From: Xenorhabdus khoisanae
GTDB taxonomy: Bacteria > Pseudomonadota > Gammaproteobacteria > Enterobacterales > Enterobacteriaceae
Assembly: GCF_001037465.1 (NCBI RefSeq)
Contig: NZ_LFCV01000092.1
Location: 1-64,000 of the forward strand
Direction: 5' to 3'
Length of the DNA stretch: 64,000 nucleotides
Under the pieces are notes generated by a model. It was given only the letters and a program-made list of their open reading frames with translations, did no database searches and was not told the origin of the DNA. A program made the position numbers and the translations under genes. Positions 37,830-48,915 of this stretch are shown piece after piece. The first letter of the stretch is position 1; every line of letters starts with the position of its first letter.

Positions 37830-37861
37830 GAAAGGCCACCGCCCATCTTCTGTGGCCTTTC
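37830..37861. terminator. Terminator after ribB
   Basis: A perfect 10-bp stem gaaaggccac/gtggcctttc with a 12-base loop, followed by AGTATTTTTG on the plus strand. Confidence 0.8.
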
Positions 37862-37995
37862 AGTATTTTTGAAACACTCCATCATTTTTGATTGACTGTA
37901 TTCAGGGAAGAAAAGTCTTAATCTTGTCATAGTTTTTTTACCATAACTCACAATCCATTATTCTAAATGTTTAATTTGCTGTATAAGGGGCGAAA

Positions 37996-38772
37996 ATGAG
38001 TCTCCTGAGAATGCCTGCATTGTTCATTGGTCATGGTAGCCCAATGAATGCCATTGAAGATAACTGCTACTCACGTGCTTGGTTTGAGCTGGGGAAAAAA
38101 TTGCCCAGACCAAGAGCGATTCTTGTGATTTCTGCGCATTGGTATACGGAAGGTACAGCAGTGACAGCCATGACACAGCCCAGAACGATCCACGATTTTG
38201 GTAATTTTCCCAGAGAGTTACATGAGAAGCAGTATCCGGCCAAAGGATATCCTGAGCTCGCTGTATTGGTACAAGATATTCTGGAACCGATTGAAGTCGA
38301 GACTGATTTTAAAGACTGGGGATTGGATCATGGCTCTTGGGGGATATTAGCCAAAATGTATCCTGATGCAGATATTCCCGTTGTCCAATTGAGCATGGAT
38401 CGTACTCAGCCATCGTCTTTTTATTACGAGATGGGCAAAAAATTGGCCCTGCTTCGTGATGAAGGCGTCTTAATTATGGGAAGCGGTAATGTCGTACATA
38501 ATTTGTCGGCTGGGATATTGAAGGCAAAGCCTTTCCCATGGGCACTCTCTTTTGAGCAGTTTGTGCGTGAGAGCTTAACCAGCCTTGAAGAGCCTCATCC
38601 TCTGGTTAATGCTTTGGATAGAGAAGATGGTCAGTTATCTAATCCAACCCCAGAGCACTTCCTGCCGTTGCTGTATGTGATGGGAACATGGGATAAAAAA
38701 GAGCCGATTTCAACCCCGGTTGAGGGTATTGAAGACGGCTCCTTGAGTATGTTGTCTATTCAGCTTGGATAA
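37996..38772 (+). CDS. ygiD: YgiD, extradiol ring-opening dioxygenase family protein (4,5-DOPA dioxygenase)
   Basis: A 258-residue LigB-like dioxygenase, binding Fe(II) and opening catechol rings with oxygen; the E. coli homologue acts on L-DOPA. Metal ligands: His in FIGHGSPMN (residues 11-19), His in ISAHWYTEG and later HNLSAG. Length matches E. coli YgiD. It has an AGGGG site before the ATG. It is convergent with ygiC; the natural substrate here is unknown. Confidence 0.9.
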   Translation: MSLLRMPALFIGHGSPMNAIEDNCYSRAWFELGKKLPRPRAILVISAHWYTEGTAVTAMTQPRTIHDFGNFPRELHEKQYPAKGYPELAVLVQDILEPIEVETDFKDWGLDHGSWGILAKMYPDADIPVVQLSMDRTQPSSFYYEMGKKLALLRDEGVLIMGSGNVVHNLSAGILKAKPFPWALSFEQFVRESLTSLEEPHPLVNALDREDGQLSNPTPEHFLPLLYVMGTWDKKEPISTPVEGIEDGSLSMLSIQLG

Positions 38773-38777
38773 TTGAA

Positions 38778-39938
38778 TTAATCCAAAATAATATGCGGGT
38801 AGAAACGTGACAGATCTTGAGTTATCAACTCTTGATCTTCACGGATACAGATACCCGCCGATTGATCATTCACCAACCAACTACCCACCAACACATAGCT
38901 ATCGCCAAATTTTGGCAATGAATGGAATTGCTGAACGATCATGCCTTCTTCCCCATAAGGGCCATCGGCACTGGCTATTTCCCGTCCATTTTCGATGATA
39001 CGAATATTGGCACCTTCACGGGAAAACAGCGGCTTAATAACATAGCTATCCATATCTGAAGGGCGTTCATCCGCAAAATAAGCAGGCAGCAGATTAGGAT
39101 GATTCGGGAACATTTTCCACAGCATTGGCAATAACGCTTTGTTGGAGATAATGCTTTTCCATGCCGGTTCCAGCCAACGCACACCCGCATCAGCCAGTTT
39201 GGTGGAAAACATCTCACGCAACATGAATTCCCACGGATACAGTTTAAACAGATTGCCGATCACTTGATCCTGCAAGTCAGTAAACTGCCCTTTTTCACCC
39301 AGCCCGATATCTTCAATAAACAGGAATTCGGTTGGAATACCAGCTTCCGCAGCGCAGTCCTGTAAATATTGGATAGTGCCACGATCTTCCTCAGTATCCT
39401 GACAGCAGGCCATATGCAGCAGGCCAAATCCATGTTTTTCACGTAACTGCACAAAACGATCAATCAGCTTTTCTTGCAGGCTATTGAACTGATCTGCATC
39501 TGACGGCAGGTTGCCGGCATTGATCTGGTCTTCCAGCCAGATCCACTGAAAGAAAGCAGATTCATACAGAGACGTCGGGGTATCGGCGTTGTTTTCCAGT
39601 AACTTAGGCGGATTTTTGCCATCATAGGCTAAATCCAGACGGGAATAGAGTGAAGGCTGGCTGGTTACCCATGAAGAGCGGATAAACTCCCAGCAGTGTT
39701 TTGGGATCTGAAATTTTGCCAGCAGCTCTTCGCTATTGACCACTTTTTCCACGACCTGCAAACACATTTGGTGCAGTTCTGCTGTCGCATCTTCAATTTC
39801 TTCAATCTGGTTCAGAGTGAACTGGTAATAAGCATCTTCACTCCAGTAAGGCTGACCATACATAGTATGAAAGTTAAAGCCATATTCTTCAGCCTTTTCG
39901 CGCCAATCCGGGCGCTCGGTAATACCAATGCGTTTCAT
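38778..39938 (-). CDS. ygiC: YgiC, glutathionylspermidine-synthase-like ATP-grasp enzyme
   Basis: A 386-residue ATP-grasp ligase of the GSP_synth family. Conserved blocks: [23 protein letters not shown] (residues about 110-123) and the late [16 protein letters not shown] and [18 protein letters not shown], the nucleotide- and metal-binding parts. It probably forms a peptide-amine bond; no proven substrate. It is 6 bp downstream of ygiB, so the two form an operon. Its stop lies 5 bp from the convergent ygiD stop. Confidence 0.9.
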   Translation of the reverse strand: MKRIGITERPDWREKAEEYGFNFHTMYGQPYWSEDAYYQFTLNQIEEIEDATAELHQMCLQVVEKVVNSEELLAKFQIPKHCWEFIRSSWVTSQPSLYSRLDLAYDGKNPPKLLENNADTPTSLYESAFFQWIWLEDQINAGNLPSDADQFNSLQEKLIDRFVQLREKHGFGLLHMACCQDTEEDRGTIQYLQDCAAEAGIPTEFLFIEDIGLGEKGQFTDLQDQVIGNLFKLYPWEFMLREMFSTKLADAGVRWLEPAWKSIISNKALLPMLWKMFPNHPNLLPAYFADERPSDMDSYVIKPLFSREGANIRIIENGREIASADGPYGEEGMIVQQFHSLPKFGDSYVLVGSWLVNDQSAGICIREDQELITQDLSRFYPHIILD

Positions 39939-39944
39939 CTTTAA

Positions 39945-40619
39945 TTAACCACCCATAGAACGGGAAGAACTGGAGCTTGAGCTGGCAGACGAACGCTGCA
40001 TAGTCGATTGTTTCGCCACAGACTCACCGAACCCGCCGCGGGTAATGGTGGTTGTGGTGGCGGGTTTTGGCGCCATTGCGGTTTTTGGCACAGTCATGCT
40101 GCGACCGCCTGCGGTAGCAGGGCCATAGCTTTTACCTGTCGCATCAACAAACTTGCCGTTAGCCGGGCTGGAAGCTGATTTTGAGGTAAACAGCGGTTGT
40201 GATGGTGCAGAGCTGCCGCCCATTAAGCGACCCATCATATAACCTGCCATCAAAGGCATCCAGAAACTGCCGCTGCTGCTGTCTTGTGCCTGAGCCTGAC
40301 CGACGCCAGCCTGAGCCGGTGTTTGCGTACATTGCTGTTCACCAAACTCTGCAACACACTCTTCGCGAGAAGCATATTTCGGTGCGGTTTTCTCCGCTTC
40401 TTTCACGGCATTGTTGTAAGCGACTTTACATTGTTCGCTTTGAGAAGGATTCGCCTGAGAGCACTCATCGGCATTCGTATAGAGTGACACCGTTTCATCG
40501 TTTTGTTCACAGGCAGAAAGCATGAAAACAGCACTGACAGCGAGCGCTACAGGTGCCAGACGATAGCTTCGCCACGTTTTGCGAAAAGAATCGCGGTTTA
40601 TCTCTTTTGTCCGTTTCAT
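39945..40619 (-). CDS. ygiB: YgiB, DUF1190 lipoprotein-like protein
   Basis: A 224-residue protein with a hydrophobic signal ending in a lipobox ([12 protein letters not shown]), then a Cys-bearing domain (residues about 55-110) and a low-complexity, Ser/Gly/Ala-rich C-terminus containing [20 protein letters not shown] and ending SRSMGG. Probably a membrane-anchored periplasmic protein; function unknown. The chosen ATG at 40619 ([14 protein letters not shown]) is the E. coli-like start; 40625 is an alternative. It pairs with ygiC. Confidence 0.87.
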   Translation of the reverse strand: MKRTKEINRDSFRKTWRSYRLAPVALAVSAVFMLSACEQNDETVSLYTNADECSQANPSQSEQCKVAYNNAVKEAEKTAPKYASREECVAEFGEQQCTQTPAQAGVGQAQAQDSSSGSFWMPLMAGYMMGRLMGGSSAPSQPLFTSKSASSPANGKFVDATGKSYGPATAGGRSMTVPKTAMAPKPATTTTITRGGFGESVAKQSTMQRSSASSSSSSSRSMGG

Positions 40620-40710
40620 TGTCATAGGGGGCATCCATCTTAAAGGTATCTGATTAAGAGCGTGTCCCACATAGGATATCCAGGGGATTGGCTCTCTGGG
40701 ATATGCTTAA

Positions 40711-40741
40711 AAAGCAGCCCACACAATTGGCGGGCTGCTTT
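40711..40741 (-). terminator. Terminator of tolC
   Basis: A 10-bp stem aaagcagccc/gggctgcttt; on the minus strand it is followed by TTAAGC, 58 bases beyond the tolC stop. Confidence 0.75.
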
Positions 40742-40798
40742 CTTTAGTATAGCGTCTTTAATATAACGTTTTTTAATGTAAAACGATAGAGCATTAAA

Positions 40799-42172
40799 TC
40801 AGCGAATTGATGGCGTTTTCATCTCTTTAATGATGCTGCTGGCAGAAGTAGAGATTTGCGCGCCTAACATCTTGTTCAACTCTATCAAATCATTTTCATT
40901 CAAAGTGCCACGCGCCTGTTTGTTCTGCAACAGTGAAAGCAGATAATCATAACGTGCTTTAGACAGATTCTGTTTGGCTTGATAAAGCTTGGTTGTCGCT
41001 TGCAACACGTCAACGATAGTACGGGTTCCGACCTGATAACCAGCCTCCATTGAATCCAATGAACTTTGTGTAGAGAGCACAGTCTGTTTGTTGGCGTCAA
41101 CACTACTGATCGCAGCAGAAATATTATTGGTAGAGGAATGCACTTCTTGTGTCACTTTACGGTAAGTGTTTTCCAAATCCTGACTCGCGCCGACGAAATT
41201 ATATTTTGCTTGTTCTACTTGAGAATAGGTTAATCCACCACTGAATAGCGGTAGATCTAAGGATACTCCAACAGAATTACTTCCGGTGTATGAATTCCTT
41301 CCATCTGGTTGGACGTTGCCGCGACTATGATTGTTGGCGATTTCTGTGCCTGCAGTCAACTTAATCGTTGGCATATAGCCTGTCTGTGATTCTTTGATCT
41401 TTTCACGACTTAAATCTTGGTTTAAACGTGCTGATAGCAGGCTCAGGTTGCGGTTTTCTGCTTCTTTTAGCACCTTATCAGCAGGTTCAGGTTGTTTAGT
41501 TTTAAATTGATCAATATTTAATGCGGCTAGTTGCGGGTAGTAAGTGCCCGTAATCATGCGTAGTTTTTCTAACGCATTCTCTAGATCGTTACGGTTAGAA
41601 ACCTCTTGGGCCAGAATTGAGTCATATTCGGCGCGGGCATTCTGCACGTCAGTAATGGCAACCAGTCCTACATTAAAACGCTGGGTTGTTTGATCTAACT
41701 GACGGTATAGTGAGGCTTTCTGGGCTTCGCTATATGTCAGGGCATCAATTTTATTCAGAACGCCAAAATAGGCTTGTGCAGTATCCAGAATTAGTTTTTG
41801 TTGGGCTGTTTGGTAATTGATATCCGCGATACCAGCACTTTTCTCAGATTGATTTAGCTTATTCCATTTCGCCATATCGAAGATGGTCTGGGTCAACTGC
41901 AAGCTTGCATTTGTACCATGGTTTTCAGTGTCTTTAGAGTCGCGAAAGCCCTTTCTATAACTCGCACCTGCGCTTAATCCCAATTGAGGCAGTAAAGCAC
42001 TACGGGATTGATTAACATTTTCAACTACTGAATTGCGGTCAGCTTGTGCCTTAAGCAATTCCGGGTTTGTTTCTTTTGCCTGCTGATAAATCTGGAGTAA
42101 ATCTGCAGCATGGCTTGAAGTACTAAAACCGACCAGATTCATAGCAATAAAAAGAGAGAGCAATTTTTTCAT
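40799..42172 (-). CDS. tolC: TolC, outer-membrane efflux and secretion channel
   Basis: A 457-residue TolC: signal peptide (MKKLLSLFIAMNLVGFSTSS, HA), mature start ADLLQIYQQAKETNPELLKA, and the usual two structural repeats forming a beta barrel with a long coiled-coil tunnel. It exports drugs and toxins with AcrAB-type and type I systems. It is about 36 residues shorter than E. coli TolC, all at the variable C-terminus. Divergent from nudF, as in E. coli. Confidence 0.95.
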   Translation of the reverse strand: MKKLLSLFIAMNLVGFSTSSHAADLLQIYQQAKETNPELLKAQADRNSVVENVNQSRSALLPQLGLSAGASYRKGFRDSKDTENHGTNASLQLTQTIFDMAKWNKLNQSEKSAGIADINYQTAQQKLILDTAQAYFGVLNKIDALTYSEAQKASLYRQLDQTTQRFNVGLVAITDVQNARAEYDSILAQEVSNRNDLENALEKLRMITGTYYPQLAALNIDQFKTKQPEPADKVLKEAENRNLSLLSARLNQDLSREKIKESQTGYMPTIKLTAGTEIANNHSRGNVQPDGRNSYTGSNSVGVSLDLPLFSGGLTYSQVEQAKYNFVGASQDLENTYRKVTQEVHSSTNNISAAISSVDANKQTVLSTQSSLDSMEAGYQVGTRTIVDVLQATTKLYQAKQNLSKARYDYLLSLLQNKQARGTLNENDLIELNKMLGAQISTSASSIIKEMKTPSIR

Positions 42173-42389
42173 TTGCGTTCCTTGTTGTGCAGCTATTTTG
42201 CTTAAGTTGCCTCTGCATAAAAACTAACTACCACAGATTCTAGCAGAAAATACCAATAAGGCAGGGTGGCTGTTTGTGCCATATTGCCTCATTTTTCAAC
42301 TTGTTTATATCATCAAAATGAATTTATTTAGACAATGTAGAAAAATACCTTTTAATAATAGGAAATTTTAAAAATAATCAGGAGCTTTT

Positions 42390-43031
42390 ATGAGCGAAGA
42401 TCTTTCCCCGTCGCGTACTTTTACAAAACAAGATGTTGAAGTTATTTCCCAAAAAACGCTTTATCGCGGTTTTTTCACCATGACGGAATATCAATTCAGG
42501 CATCGTCTGTTTCGGGGTGGCTGGAGTGAAACCGTTAAACGCGAGGTTTTTGAACGCGGTCATGCAGGCGTGTTATTGCCTTATGATCCGGTACGCGATG
42601 AAGTCGTTTTGATTGAGCAAATCCGTATTCCTGCGCTTGAAACCAGCCAAACGCCGTGGTTGCTGGAAGTGATTGCCGGCATGATCGAAGAGGGTGAAGA
42701 GGGTGAACAGGTTGTGCGCCGTGAGGCAGTGGAAGAGGCTGGTATTGAGGTTAAGCGCTGTCAGCCTGCGTTGAGCTATCTCTCCAGCCCTGGCGGTACA
42801 ACAGAGCGCATGCATATCTTTGTCGGTGAAGTGGATGCTTCTACCGCGTCAGGCGTTCATGGTCTGGAAGGTGAACATGAAGATATCCGCGTTCTGGTTG
42901 TCAGCCGTGAGCAAGCTTACCAGTGGGTAGAAGAAGGGGTTATCGATAATGCCGCTTCGGTTATTGCAATACAGTGGCTTGCATTGCACCATGAAAAACT
43001 GAAGAGAGATTGGTTGGGGAACCATTCCTAA
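42390..43031 (+). CDS. nudF: NudF, ADP-ribose pyrophosphatase
   Basis: A 213-residue Nudix hydrolase. The Nudix box is GMIEEGEEGEQVVRREAVEE followed by AGI (about residues 97-119, with REAVEEAG). It hydrolyses ADP-ribose to AMP and ribose 5-phosphate. It is divergent from tolC. In E. coli yqiB follows; here cpdA comes next after 97 bp. Confidence 0.93.
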   Translation: MSEDLSPSRTFTKQDVEVISQKTLYRGFFTMTEYQFRHRLFRGGWSETVKREVFERGHAGVLLPYDPVRDEVVLIEQIRIPALETSQTPWLLEVIAGMIEEGEEGEQVVRREAVEEAGIEVKRCQPALSYLSSPGGTTERMHIFVGEVDASTASGVHGLEGEHEDIRVLVVSREQAYQWVEEGVIDNAASVIAIQWLALHHEKLKRDWLGNHS

Positions 43032-43128
43032 TTTATGCTGGAAAACGGGAAGTGTGCCCCAGTCAGCAGATCTTTTACATAAAGACACGCTAGAATAATC
43101 CTTATGATCGACAGGAAAAGGAAACCAT

Positions 43129-43968
43129 TTGGAAAGCCTGCTTGAAATACCTGTGGCAGAAGGTGCCACAGCCAGAATACTACAAATCACTGATACGCAT
43201 CTTTTCGCCAATAAGGGTGATTCACTGCTGGGCATCAATACTTATCGTAGCTATCATGCTGTGTTGGATAAGATCCTTGAGCAGAATCTCGATATTGATT
43301 TGATCGTTGCGACAGGTGATTTGGTTCAGGATCAGACAATCAATGCCTATCAGCACTTTGCTGAGGGGATTGCTCGTTTGCCTGCGCCTTGTGTTTGGCT
43401 GCCCGGTAATCATGATTATCAGCCAGCGATGGTTGATACATTGGCAGCCGCAGGGATTTCACCTTCCAAGCAGATATTTATCGGTCAGCATTGGCAATTA
43501 ATTATGTTGGATAGTCAGGTGCAGGGCGTTCCTCATGGAGAGTTGACGGATTATCAGCTCGAGTGGATGAATAAATGTTTGGATGAGCACAGTGAGCGCC
43601 ATACCATTGTCATGCTGCACCATCATCCCATTCCTTCTGGATGTACATGGTTAGATCAGCACAGCTTACGTAATGCCCCTGAATTATCAGAGTTTTTGAA
43701 AGGCAAAGCACAGGTGAAAGCCATACTGTGCGGACATATCCATCAGGAAGTTGATGAAATGTGGAATGGCATTCGTGTTATGGCAACACCATCAACCTGT
43801 GTGCAATTTAAGCCACATTGTACTAATTTTATGCTTGATACAGTGGCTCCGGGATGGCGTTACCTCGAACTGTCTGTGGCTGGCAACGAAGAAACAAGAT
43901 TGCAAACACAGGTTCACAGGCTTAAGAGTAACGAGTTTTGCCCGGATTTAGATTCGGACGGGTATTAA
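43129..43968 (+). CDS. cpdA: CpdA, 3',5'-cyclic AMP phosphodiesterase
   Basis: A 279-residue calcineurin-type metallophosphoesterase that hydrolyses cAMP and so dampens CRP signalling. Metal motifs in order: ITDTHLF, GDLVQD, GNHD and LCGHIHQE, spread over residues 20-205. The start is TTG (as I recall for E. coli cpdA), with AAGGAAA upstream; the N-terminus ([12 protein letters not shown]) matches. Its stop shares one base with the yqiA start (TAATG). Confidence 0.93.
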   Translation: MESLLEIPVAEGATARILQITDTHLFANKGDSLLGINTYRSYHAVLDKILEQNLDIDLIVATGDLVQDQTINAYQHFAEGIARLPAPCVWLPGNHDYQPAMVDTLAAAGISPSKQIFIGQHWQLIMLDSQVQGVPHGELTDYQLEWMNKCLDEHSERHTIVMLHHHPIPSGCTWLDQHSLRNAPELSEFLKGKAQVKAILCGHIHQEVDEMWNGIRVMATPSTCVQFKPHCTNFMLDTVAPGWRYLELSVAGNEETRLQTQVHRLKSNEFCPDLDSDGY

Positions 43969-44576
43969 TGTCAACGTTACTTTATCTACATGGTTTCAAT
44001 AGCTCACCCCAATCAGCGAAAGCCAATGCACTGAAAACATGGTTGCACCAGCAGCATCCTGAAATTGAGATGCTGACGCCGCAATTACCGCCTTATCCTG
44101 AAGAAACGGCGACCTTGCTGGAAGAACTGGTGATGGAGTGCGCTGGTGAAAATATCGGTCTGGTGGGCTCTTCCCTTGGCGGCTATCTGGCTATCTGGCT
44201 TTCCCAGTGTTTTGGATTACCTGCCGTGGTTGTTAACCCTGCGGTACGCCCATTCGATTTGCTTCAGGATTATCTCGGGGAAAACGTGAATCCCTATACC
44301 GAAGAGCGGTATACTCTCGAACAAAGTCACATACATGATCTCAAAGTGATGCACATTGACCCGCTGGAATCGCCCGATCTTATCTGGTTATTGCAGCAAA
44401 CCGGGGATGAAGTGCTCGACTACCGCCAGGCCGTTGCTTACCTGATGCAGTGCCGGCAAACGGTCGAATCTGGTGGGAATCATGCTTTTGTTGGCTTCGA
44501 ATACTATTTCCCTCAAATCATCAACTTCTTGGGTCTGACCAGTGGTAATAGTAAAAAAATTGCCAAAAATAGGTAA
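43968..44576 (+). CDS. yqiA: YqiA, alpha/beta-hydrolase esterase
   Basis: A 202-residue UPF0227/YqiA-type esterase. The oxyanion region is [11 protein letters not shown]; the nucleophile elbow is VGSSLGGY (Ser near residue 72) and a late His follows in GNHAFVGF. The E. coli protein cleaves short acyl esters; the physiological substrate is unknown. The start overlaps the cpdA stop by one base, so the two are coupled. Confidence 0.88.
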   Translation: MSTLLYLHGFNSSPQSAKANALKTWLHQQHPEIEMLTPQLPPYPEETATLLEELVMECAGENIGLVGSSLGGYLAIWLSQCFGLPAVVVNPAVRPFDLLQDYLGENVNPYTEERYTLEQSHIHDLKVMHIDPLESPDLIWLLQQTGDEVLDYRQAVAYLMQCRQTVESGGNHAFVGFEYYFPQIINFLGLTSGNSKKIAKNR

Positions 44577-44649
44577 GCGACTGGTATTATCAACAGTATA
44601 TCAATACTGATTGGCCCTCTAATAACGAAGCAACCGACAGAATTACAAC

Positions 44650-46545
44650 ATGACTCAATCTAGTTACAACGCAGAGGCCATTGAAGTCCTCAGTGGCCTG
44701 GAGCCAGTTCGTCGTCGTCCCGGCATGTATACCGATACAGCCCGCCCGAACCATCTGGCACAGGAAGTGATCGATAACAGCGTGGACGAAGCCTTGGCTG
44801 GTCACGCGAAGCATATTGAAGTAATCCTTCACAGCGATCAGTCTCTGGAAGTGATAGATGATGGCCGTGGTATGCCGGTTGATATCCATCCTGAAGAAAA
44901 AGTTTCTGCTGTTGAATTGATCCTCACCCGCCTGCATGCGGGGGGAAAATTTTCCAATAAAAATTACCAGTTTTCTGGTGGCCTGCATGGTGTCGGGATC
45001 TCGGTGGTCAACGCCCTGTCCAAACGGGTAGAGGTCACGGTTCGTCGCAACAGTCAAGTTCATCAGATCGCTTTTGAAAATGGCGAAAAAGTACAAGAGC
45101 TGGAAATCATCGGCAGTTGTGGCAAGCGCAACACCGGAACGAGTGTTCATTTCTGGCCGGATGAAAGCTATTTCGATATCCCCCGTTTCTCTGCCACTCG
45201 TTTGACACATTTACTGAAAGCGAAGGCGGTATTGTGTCCGGGTGTTGAAATTGTCTTTAAAGACAAATTGAACGATACAGTGCAGAAATGGTGTTATGCC
45301 GACGGGCTGACAGATTATCTGCTGGAAGCCATTAATGGTTTGGTAACGTTACCACAAGCGCCTTTTGTGGGCACATTAAGCGGGGATACTGAAGCCGTTG
45401 ACTGGGCATTGCTTTGGTTGCCGGAAGGCGGAGAATTACTGGCAGAAAGTTACGTTAACCTGATCCCGACAGTACAGGGGGGAACCCACGTTAATGGATT
45501 ACGCCAAGGTTTGCTTGATGCCATGCGTGAGTTCTGTGAATTCCGCAACATCCTGCCACGTGGCGTTAAACTCTCGGCTGATGATATCTGGGATCGCTGT
45601 GCTTACGTGTTATCCCTCAAAATGCAAGATCCGCAATTTGCAGGGCAAACCAAAGAACGCCTCTCTTCACGCCAATCTGCGGCTTTCGTTTCTGGGGTGG
45701 TGAAAGATGCATTCAGCCTGTGGTTGAACCAGCATATTCAGGAAGCAGAACAACTGGCTGAAATGGCCATTGCCAGTGCGCAACGCAGAATGCGTGCGGC
45801 GAAGAAAGTCGTGCGTAAAAAGCTGACCAACGGCCCTGCGTTGCCGGGCAAATTAGCCGATTGTACCGCTCAGGATCTCAATATCACGGAGCTGTTTCTG
45901 GTGGAAGGGGATTCGGCCGGCGGCTCTGCTAAACAAGCCCGCGATCGTGAATTCCAGGCGATTATGCCGCTGCGCGGAAAGATCCTGAATACATGGGAAG
46001 TTTCTTCTGATGAAGTACTGGCCTCGCAGGAAGTGCATGATATTTCTGTTGCGATTGGTATCGATCCTGATAGTGAAGATTTGAGCCAGCTTCGTTACGG
46101 TAAAGTCTGCATACTGGCGGATGCGGATTCTGATGGATTGCACATTGCCACCCTGCTGTGTGCCCTGTTTGTCCGCCACTTCCCGACGCTGGTAAAACGT
46201 GGGCATGTCTATATGGCAATGCCGCCACTGTACCGCATCGACCTCGGCAAAGAAGTGCACTATGCGCTGGATGAGGGAGAAAAGAGTGCCATACTGGATC
46301 GCTTGAGCCGCAAACGGGGTAAACCGAATGTTCAGCGCTTTAAAGGCTTGGGTGAAATGAACCCGATGCAGTTGCGCGAAACCACGTTAGATCCCAACAC
46401 TCGCCGTCTGGTGCAATTGACTATCGACGATGATAATTATCAGGAAACCCTTTCAGTCATGGATATGCTTCTGGCGAAAAAACGCTCAGAAGATCGCCGT
46501 AACTGGCTACAAGAGAAAGGTGATTCCATCAATATTGAAGTTTAG
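44650..46545 (+). CDS. parE: ParE, topoisomerase IV subunit B
   Basis: A 631-residue ATPase subunit of topoisomerase IV, which decatenates daughter chromosomes. GHKL ATP site: EVIDNSVDEALAG and DDGRGMPVDIHPEEK, then GGLHGVGISVVNALS. Toprim domain: LVEGDSAGGSAKQARDREFQ and ADADSDGLHI. Length matches E. coli (630). It follows yqiA after 73 bp. Confidence 0.97.
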   Translation: MTQSSYNAEAIEVLSGLEPVRRRPGMYTDTARPNHLAQEVIDNSVDEALAGHAKHIEVILHSDQSLEVIDDGRGMPVDIHPEEKVSAVELILTRLHAGGKFSNKNYQFSGGLHGVGISVVNALSKRVEVTVRRNSQVHQIAFENGEKVQELEIIGSCGKRNTGTSVHFWPDESYFDIPRFSATRLTHLLKAKAVLCPGVEIVFKDKLNDTVQKWCYADGLTDYLLEAINGLVTLPQAPFVGTLSGDTEAVDWALLWLPEGGELLAESYVNLIPTVQGGTHVNGLRQGLLDAMREFCEFRNILPRGVKLSADDIWDRCAYVLSLKMQDPQFAGQTKERLSSRQSAAFVSGVVKDAFSLWLNQHIQEAEQLAEMAIASAQRRMRAAKKVVRKKLTNGPALPGKLADCTAQDLNITELFLVEGDSAGGSAKQARDREFQAIMPLRGKILNTWEVSSDEVLASQEVHDISVAIGIDPDSEDLSQLRYGKVCILADADSDGLHIATLLCALFVRHFPTLVKRGHVYMAMPPLYRIDLGKEVHYALDEGEKSAILDRLSRKRGKPNVQRFKGLGEMNPMQLRETTLDPNTRRLVQLTIDDDNYQETLSVMDMLLAKKRSEDRRNWLQEKGDSINIEV

Positions 46546-46600
46546 CGTATTGAGATATAGCGCAATAGATAGTCAATACAGATTCTGAGGAAATTAATAC

Positions 46601-48853
46601 ATGAGTGAGATAGCTCACGATGGTGTGGAGCGTCAACCGCTTCACACGTTCACTGAAAACGCCTATTTGAACTACTCCATGTACGTCATCATGGACAGGG
46701 CGTTGCCTTTTATCGGTGATGGTTTAAAACCTGTTCAGCGCCGTATTGTCTATGCGATGTCAGAACTGGGGCTGAGCAGCAGCGCCAAATTTAAAAAATC
46801 TGCCCGTACCGTGGGTGACGTGCTGGGTAAATACCATCCACATGGGGATGGCGCATGTTATGAAGCTATGGTTTTGATGGCACAGCCTTTCTCATACCGT
46901 TATCCGCTGGTTGATGGGCAAGGTAACTGGGGGGCCCCGGATGATCCGAAATCTTTTGCGGCGATGCGTTATACCGAATCCCGGTTGTCCAAATATGCTG
47001 AGTTGCTGTTGAGTGAGTTGGGGCAAGGCACGGTGGATTGGGTGCCAAACTTTGACGGTACATTGCAGGAGCCGAAAATGTTGCCTGCACGCCTACCCAA
47101 TATTTTGCTGAATGGCACTACCGGCATTGCCGTTGGTATGGCAACGGATATTCCACCGCATAATGCCCGTGAAGTGGCGAATGCACTGATTGCCATGCTG
47201 GATAAGCCTGATCTATCGCTTGATGAGGCAATGGAATATGTCAAGGGTCCGGATTATCCAACCGAAGCCGAGATCATCACGTCTAAAGAAGATATTCGCA
47301 AGATCTACAAAAATGGCCGTGGTTCGGTGCGTATGCGGGCTATTTGGACGAAAGAAGAGAGCAACGTTGTCATTACCGCCCTGCCACACCAAGTGTCCGG
47401 CGCGAAAATTCTGGAGCAGATCGCCAGCCAAATGCGGGCGAAGAAGCTGCCAATGGTGGATGATCTACGCGATGAATCTGATCACGAAAACCCAACCCGT
47501 TTGGTGATTGTTCCACGGAATAATCGTGTTGATGTCGAACAAGTTATGAACCATCTGTTTGCGACGACCGATCTGGAAAAAAGCTATCGCGTTAACCTCA
47601 ACATGATCGGTTTGGATAACCGTCCTGCGGTTAAAGGCTTGGTTGAGATCCTCAGCGAATGGCTGGTTTTCCGTCGTGAAACAGTGCGTAACCGTCTGAA
47701 TTACCGTTTGGAAAAAGTCCTTAAACGTTTACATATTCTGGAAGGTTTGTTAGAGGCTTATCTTAACATTGACGAAGTCATCCTCATTATTCGCAATGAA
47801 GATGAACCAAAGCCAGTGCTGATGCAGCGTTTTGAATTAACCGAAACGCAGGCTGAAGCAATTCTGGATCTGAAATTGCGTCACTTGGCGAAATTGGAAG
47901 AAGTCAAAATTCGTGGCGAGCAGGATGAATTGGCGAAAGAGCGTGACAAACTTCAGTCGATTTTGGGTTCCGAACGTAAATTAAATACCTTGCTGAAAAA
48001 AGAGATTATTGCCGATGCTGAAAGCTACGGTGATGTTCGCCGCTCTCCGTTGAAAGAGCGCACAGAAGCGAAAGCCATGAGCGATCATGACATCCTGCCA
48101 TCTGAGCCAATTACGGTCGTTATGTCTGAAATGGGCTGGGTGCGCAGTGCGAAAGGGCATGAGATTGATCCGGCTGGCTTGAATTATAAGTCTGGTGACA
48201 GCTTCCGCAGTGCAGTACGGGGTAAAAGTAACCAACCCGTGGTCTTTATTGATAACACCGGGCGTAGTTACTCTATAGATCCGTTGGATTTGCCATCAGC
48301 CAGAGGTCAGGGCGAACCGTTGACGGGGAAATTGGCATTGCCGGCCGGAGCATCCGTTGAGCATCTTCTGATGGCGAAAGAAGAACAGAAACTCCTGATG
48401 GCATCAGATGCGGGTTATGGTTTTATCTGTACTTTCAGTGACCTGATTGCGAAAAACCGTGCAGGTAAGGCGTTGATTACCCTGCCTGAAAAGGCCAAAG
48501 TGATGTTGCCGTTGGAAATTAACAACGAGCAGGATGATATGCTACTGGCGATAACCAAAGCGGGCCGCGTGTTAATGTTCCCTGTAGCGGATCTTCCTCA
48601 GCTTTCCAAAGGCAAGGGCAACAAGATTGTGTCTATCCCCGCAGCTCAGGCCGCATCAGGGGAAGATATGCTGAGTTGGTTGCTGGTGCTGCCTCCGCAA
48701 TCCACCATTACGCTCTACTTTGGTAAGCGTAAATTGCAACTCCGCCCAGAGGACTTACAGAAATTCAGAGCAGAAAGAGGGCGTAAGGGAACCTCACTGC
48801 CTCGTGGATTACAGCGCGTGGAACGTGTTGAAGTAGAAACGCCTAACCAATAA
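46601..48853 (+). CDS. parC: ParC, topoisomerase IV subunit A
   Basis: A 750-residue cleavage-reunion subunit. Opening [20 protein letters not shown], active Tyr in [10 protein letters not shown], and C-terminal beta-propeller blades ([20 protein letters not shown] and related). In the quinolone-resistance region E. coli reads HPHGDSACYE (Ser80); here it is [10 protein letters not shown] (Gly84 here). Paired with parE after 55 bp. Confidence 0.97.
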   Translation: MSEIAHDGVERQPLHTFTENAYLNYSMYVIMDRALPFIGDGLKPVQRRIVYAMSELGLSSSAKFKKSARTVGDVLGKYHPHGDGACYEAMVLMAQPFSYRYPLVDGQGNWGAPDDPKSFAAMRYTESRLSKYAELLLSELGQGTVDWVPNFDGTLQEPKMLPARLPNILLNGTTGIAVGMATDIPPHNAREVANALIAMLDKPDLSLDEAMEYVKGPDYPTEAEIITSKEDIRKIYKNGRGSVRMRAIWTKEESNVVITALPHQVSGAKILEQIASQMRAKKLPMVDDLRDESDHENPTRLVIVPRNNRVDVEQVMNHLFATTDLEKSYRVNLNMIGLDNRPAVKGLVEILSEWLVFRRETVRNRLNYRLEKVLKRLHILEGLLEAYLNIDEVILIIRNEDEPKPVLMQRFELTETQAEAILDLKLRHLAKLEEVKIRGEQDELAKERDKLQSILGSERKLNTLLKKEIIADAESYGDVRRSPLKERTEAKAMSDHDILPSEPITVVMSEMGWVRSAKGHEIDPAGLNYKSGDSFRSAVRGKSNQPVVFIDNTGRSYSIDPLDLPSARGQGEPLTGKLALPAGASVEHLLMAKEEQKLLMASDAGYGFICTFSDLIAKNRAGKALITLPEKAKVMLPLEINNEQDDMLLAITKAGRVLMFPVADLPQLSKGKGNKIVSIPAAQAASGEDMLSWLLVLPPQSTITLYFGKRKLQLRPEDLQKFRAERGRKGTSLPRGLQRVERVEVETPNQ

Positions 48854-48874
48854 GTAACAACAAAAATCATAATT

Positions 48875-48899
48875 GCGGGCCAGTATGATACTGGCCCGC
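48875..48899 (+). terminator. Inverted repeat after parC
   Basis: A perfect 11-bp stem gcgggccagta/tactggcccgc with a 3-base loop, between parC and plsC. There is no T-run, so it may stabilise mRNA rather than end it. Confidence 0.5.
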
Positions 48900-48915
48900 T
48901 CTGAAAGAGGCCGAT

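Larger units (their letters stand above)
37634..37995. other. Intergenic region between ribB and ygiD
   Basis: The 362 bases hold a short inverted-end repeat (37753-37815) and a terminator (37830-37861), each entered separately. In E. coli zupT lies here; no remnant of it is seen. Confidence 0.6.

Noticed and set aside
44590-45210. 206-residue open frame opposite parE
   Set aside because: It lies wholly antisense to the conserved ATPase domain of parE, has no ribosome-binding site or family resemblance, and is explained by codon use on the coding strand.
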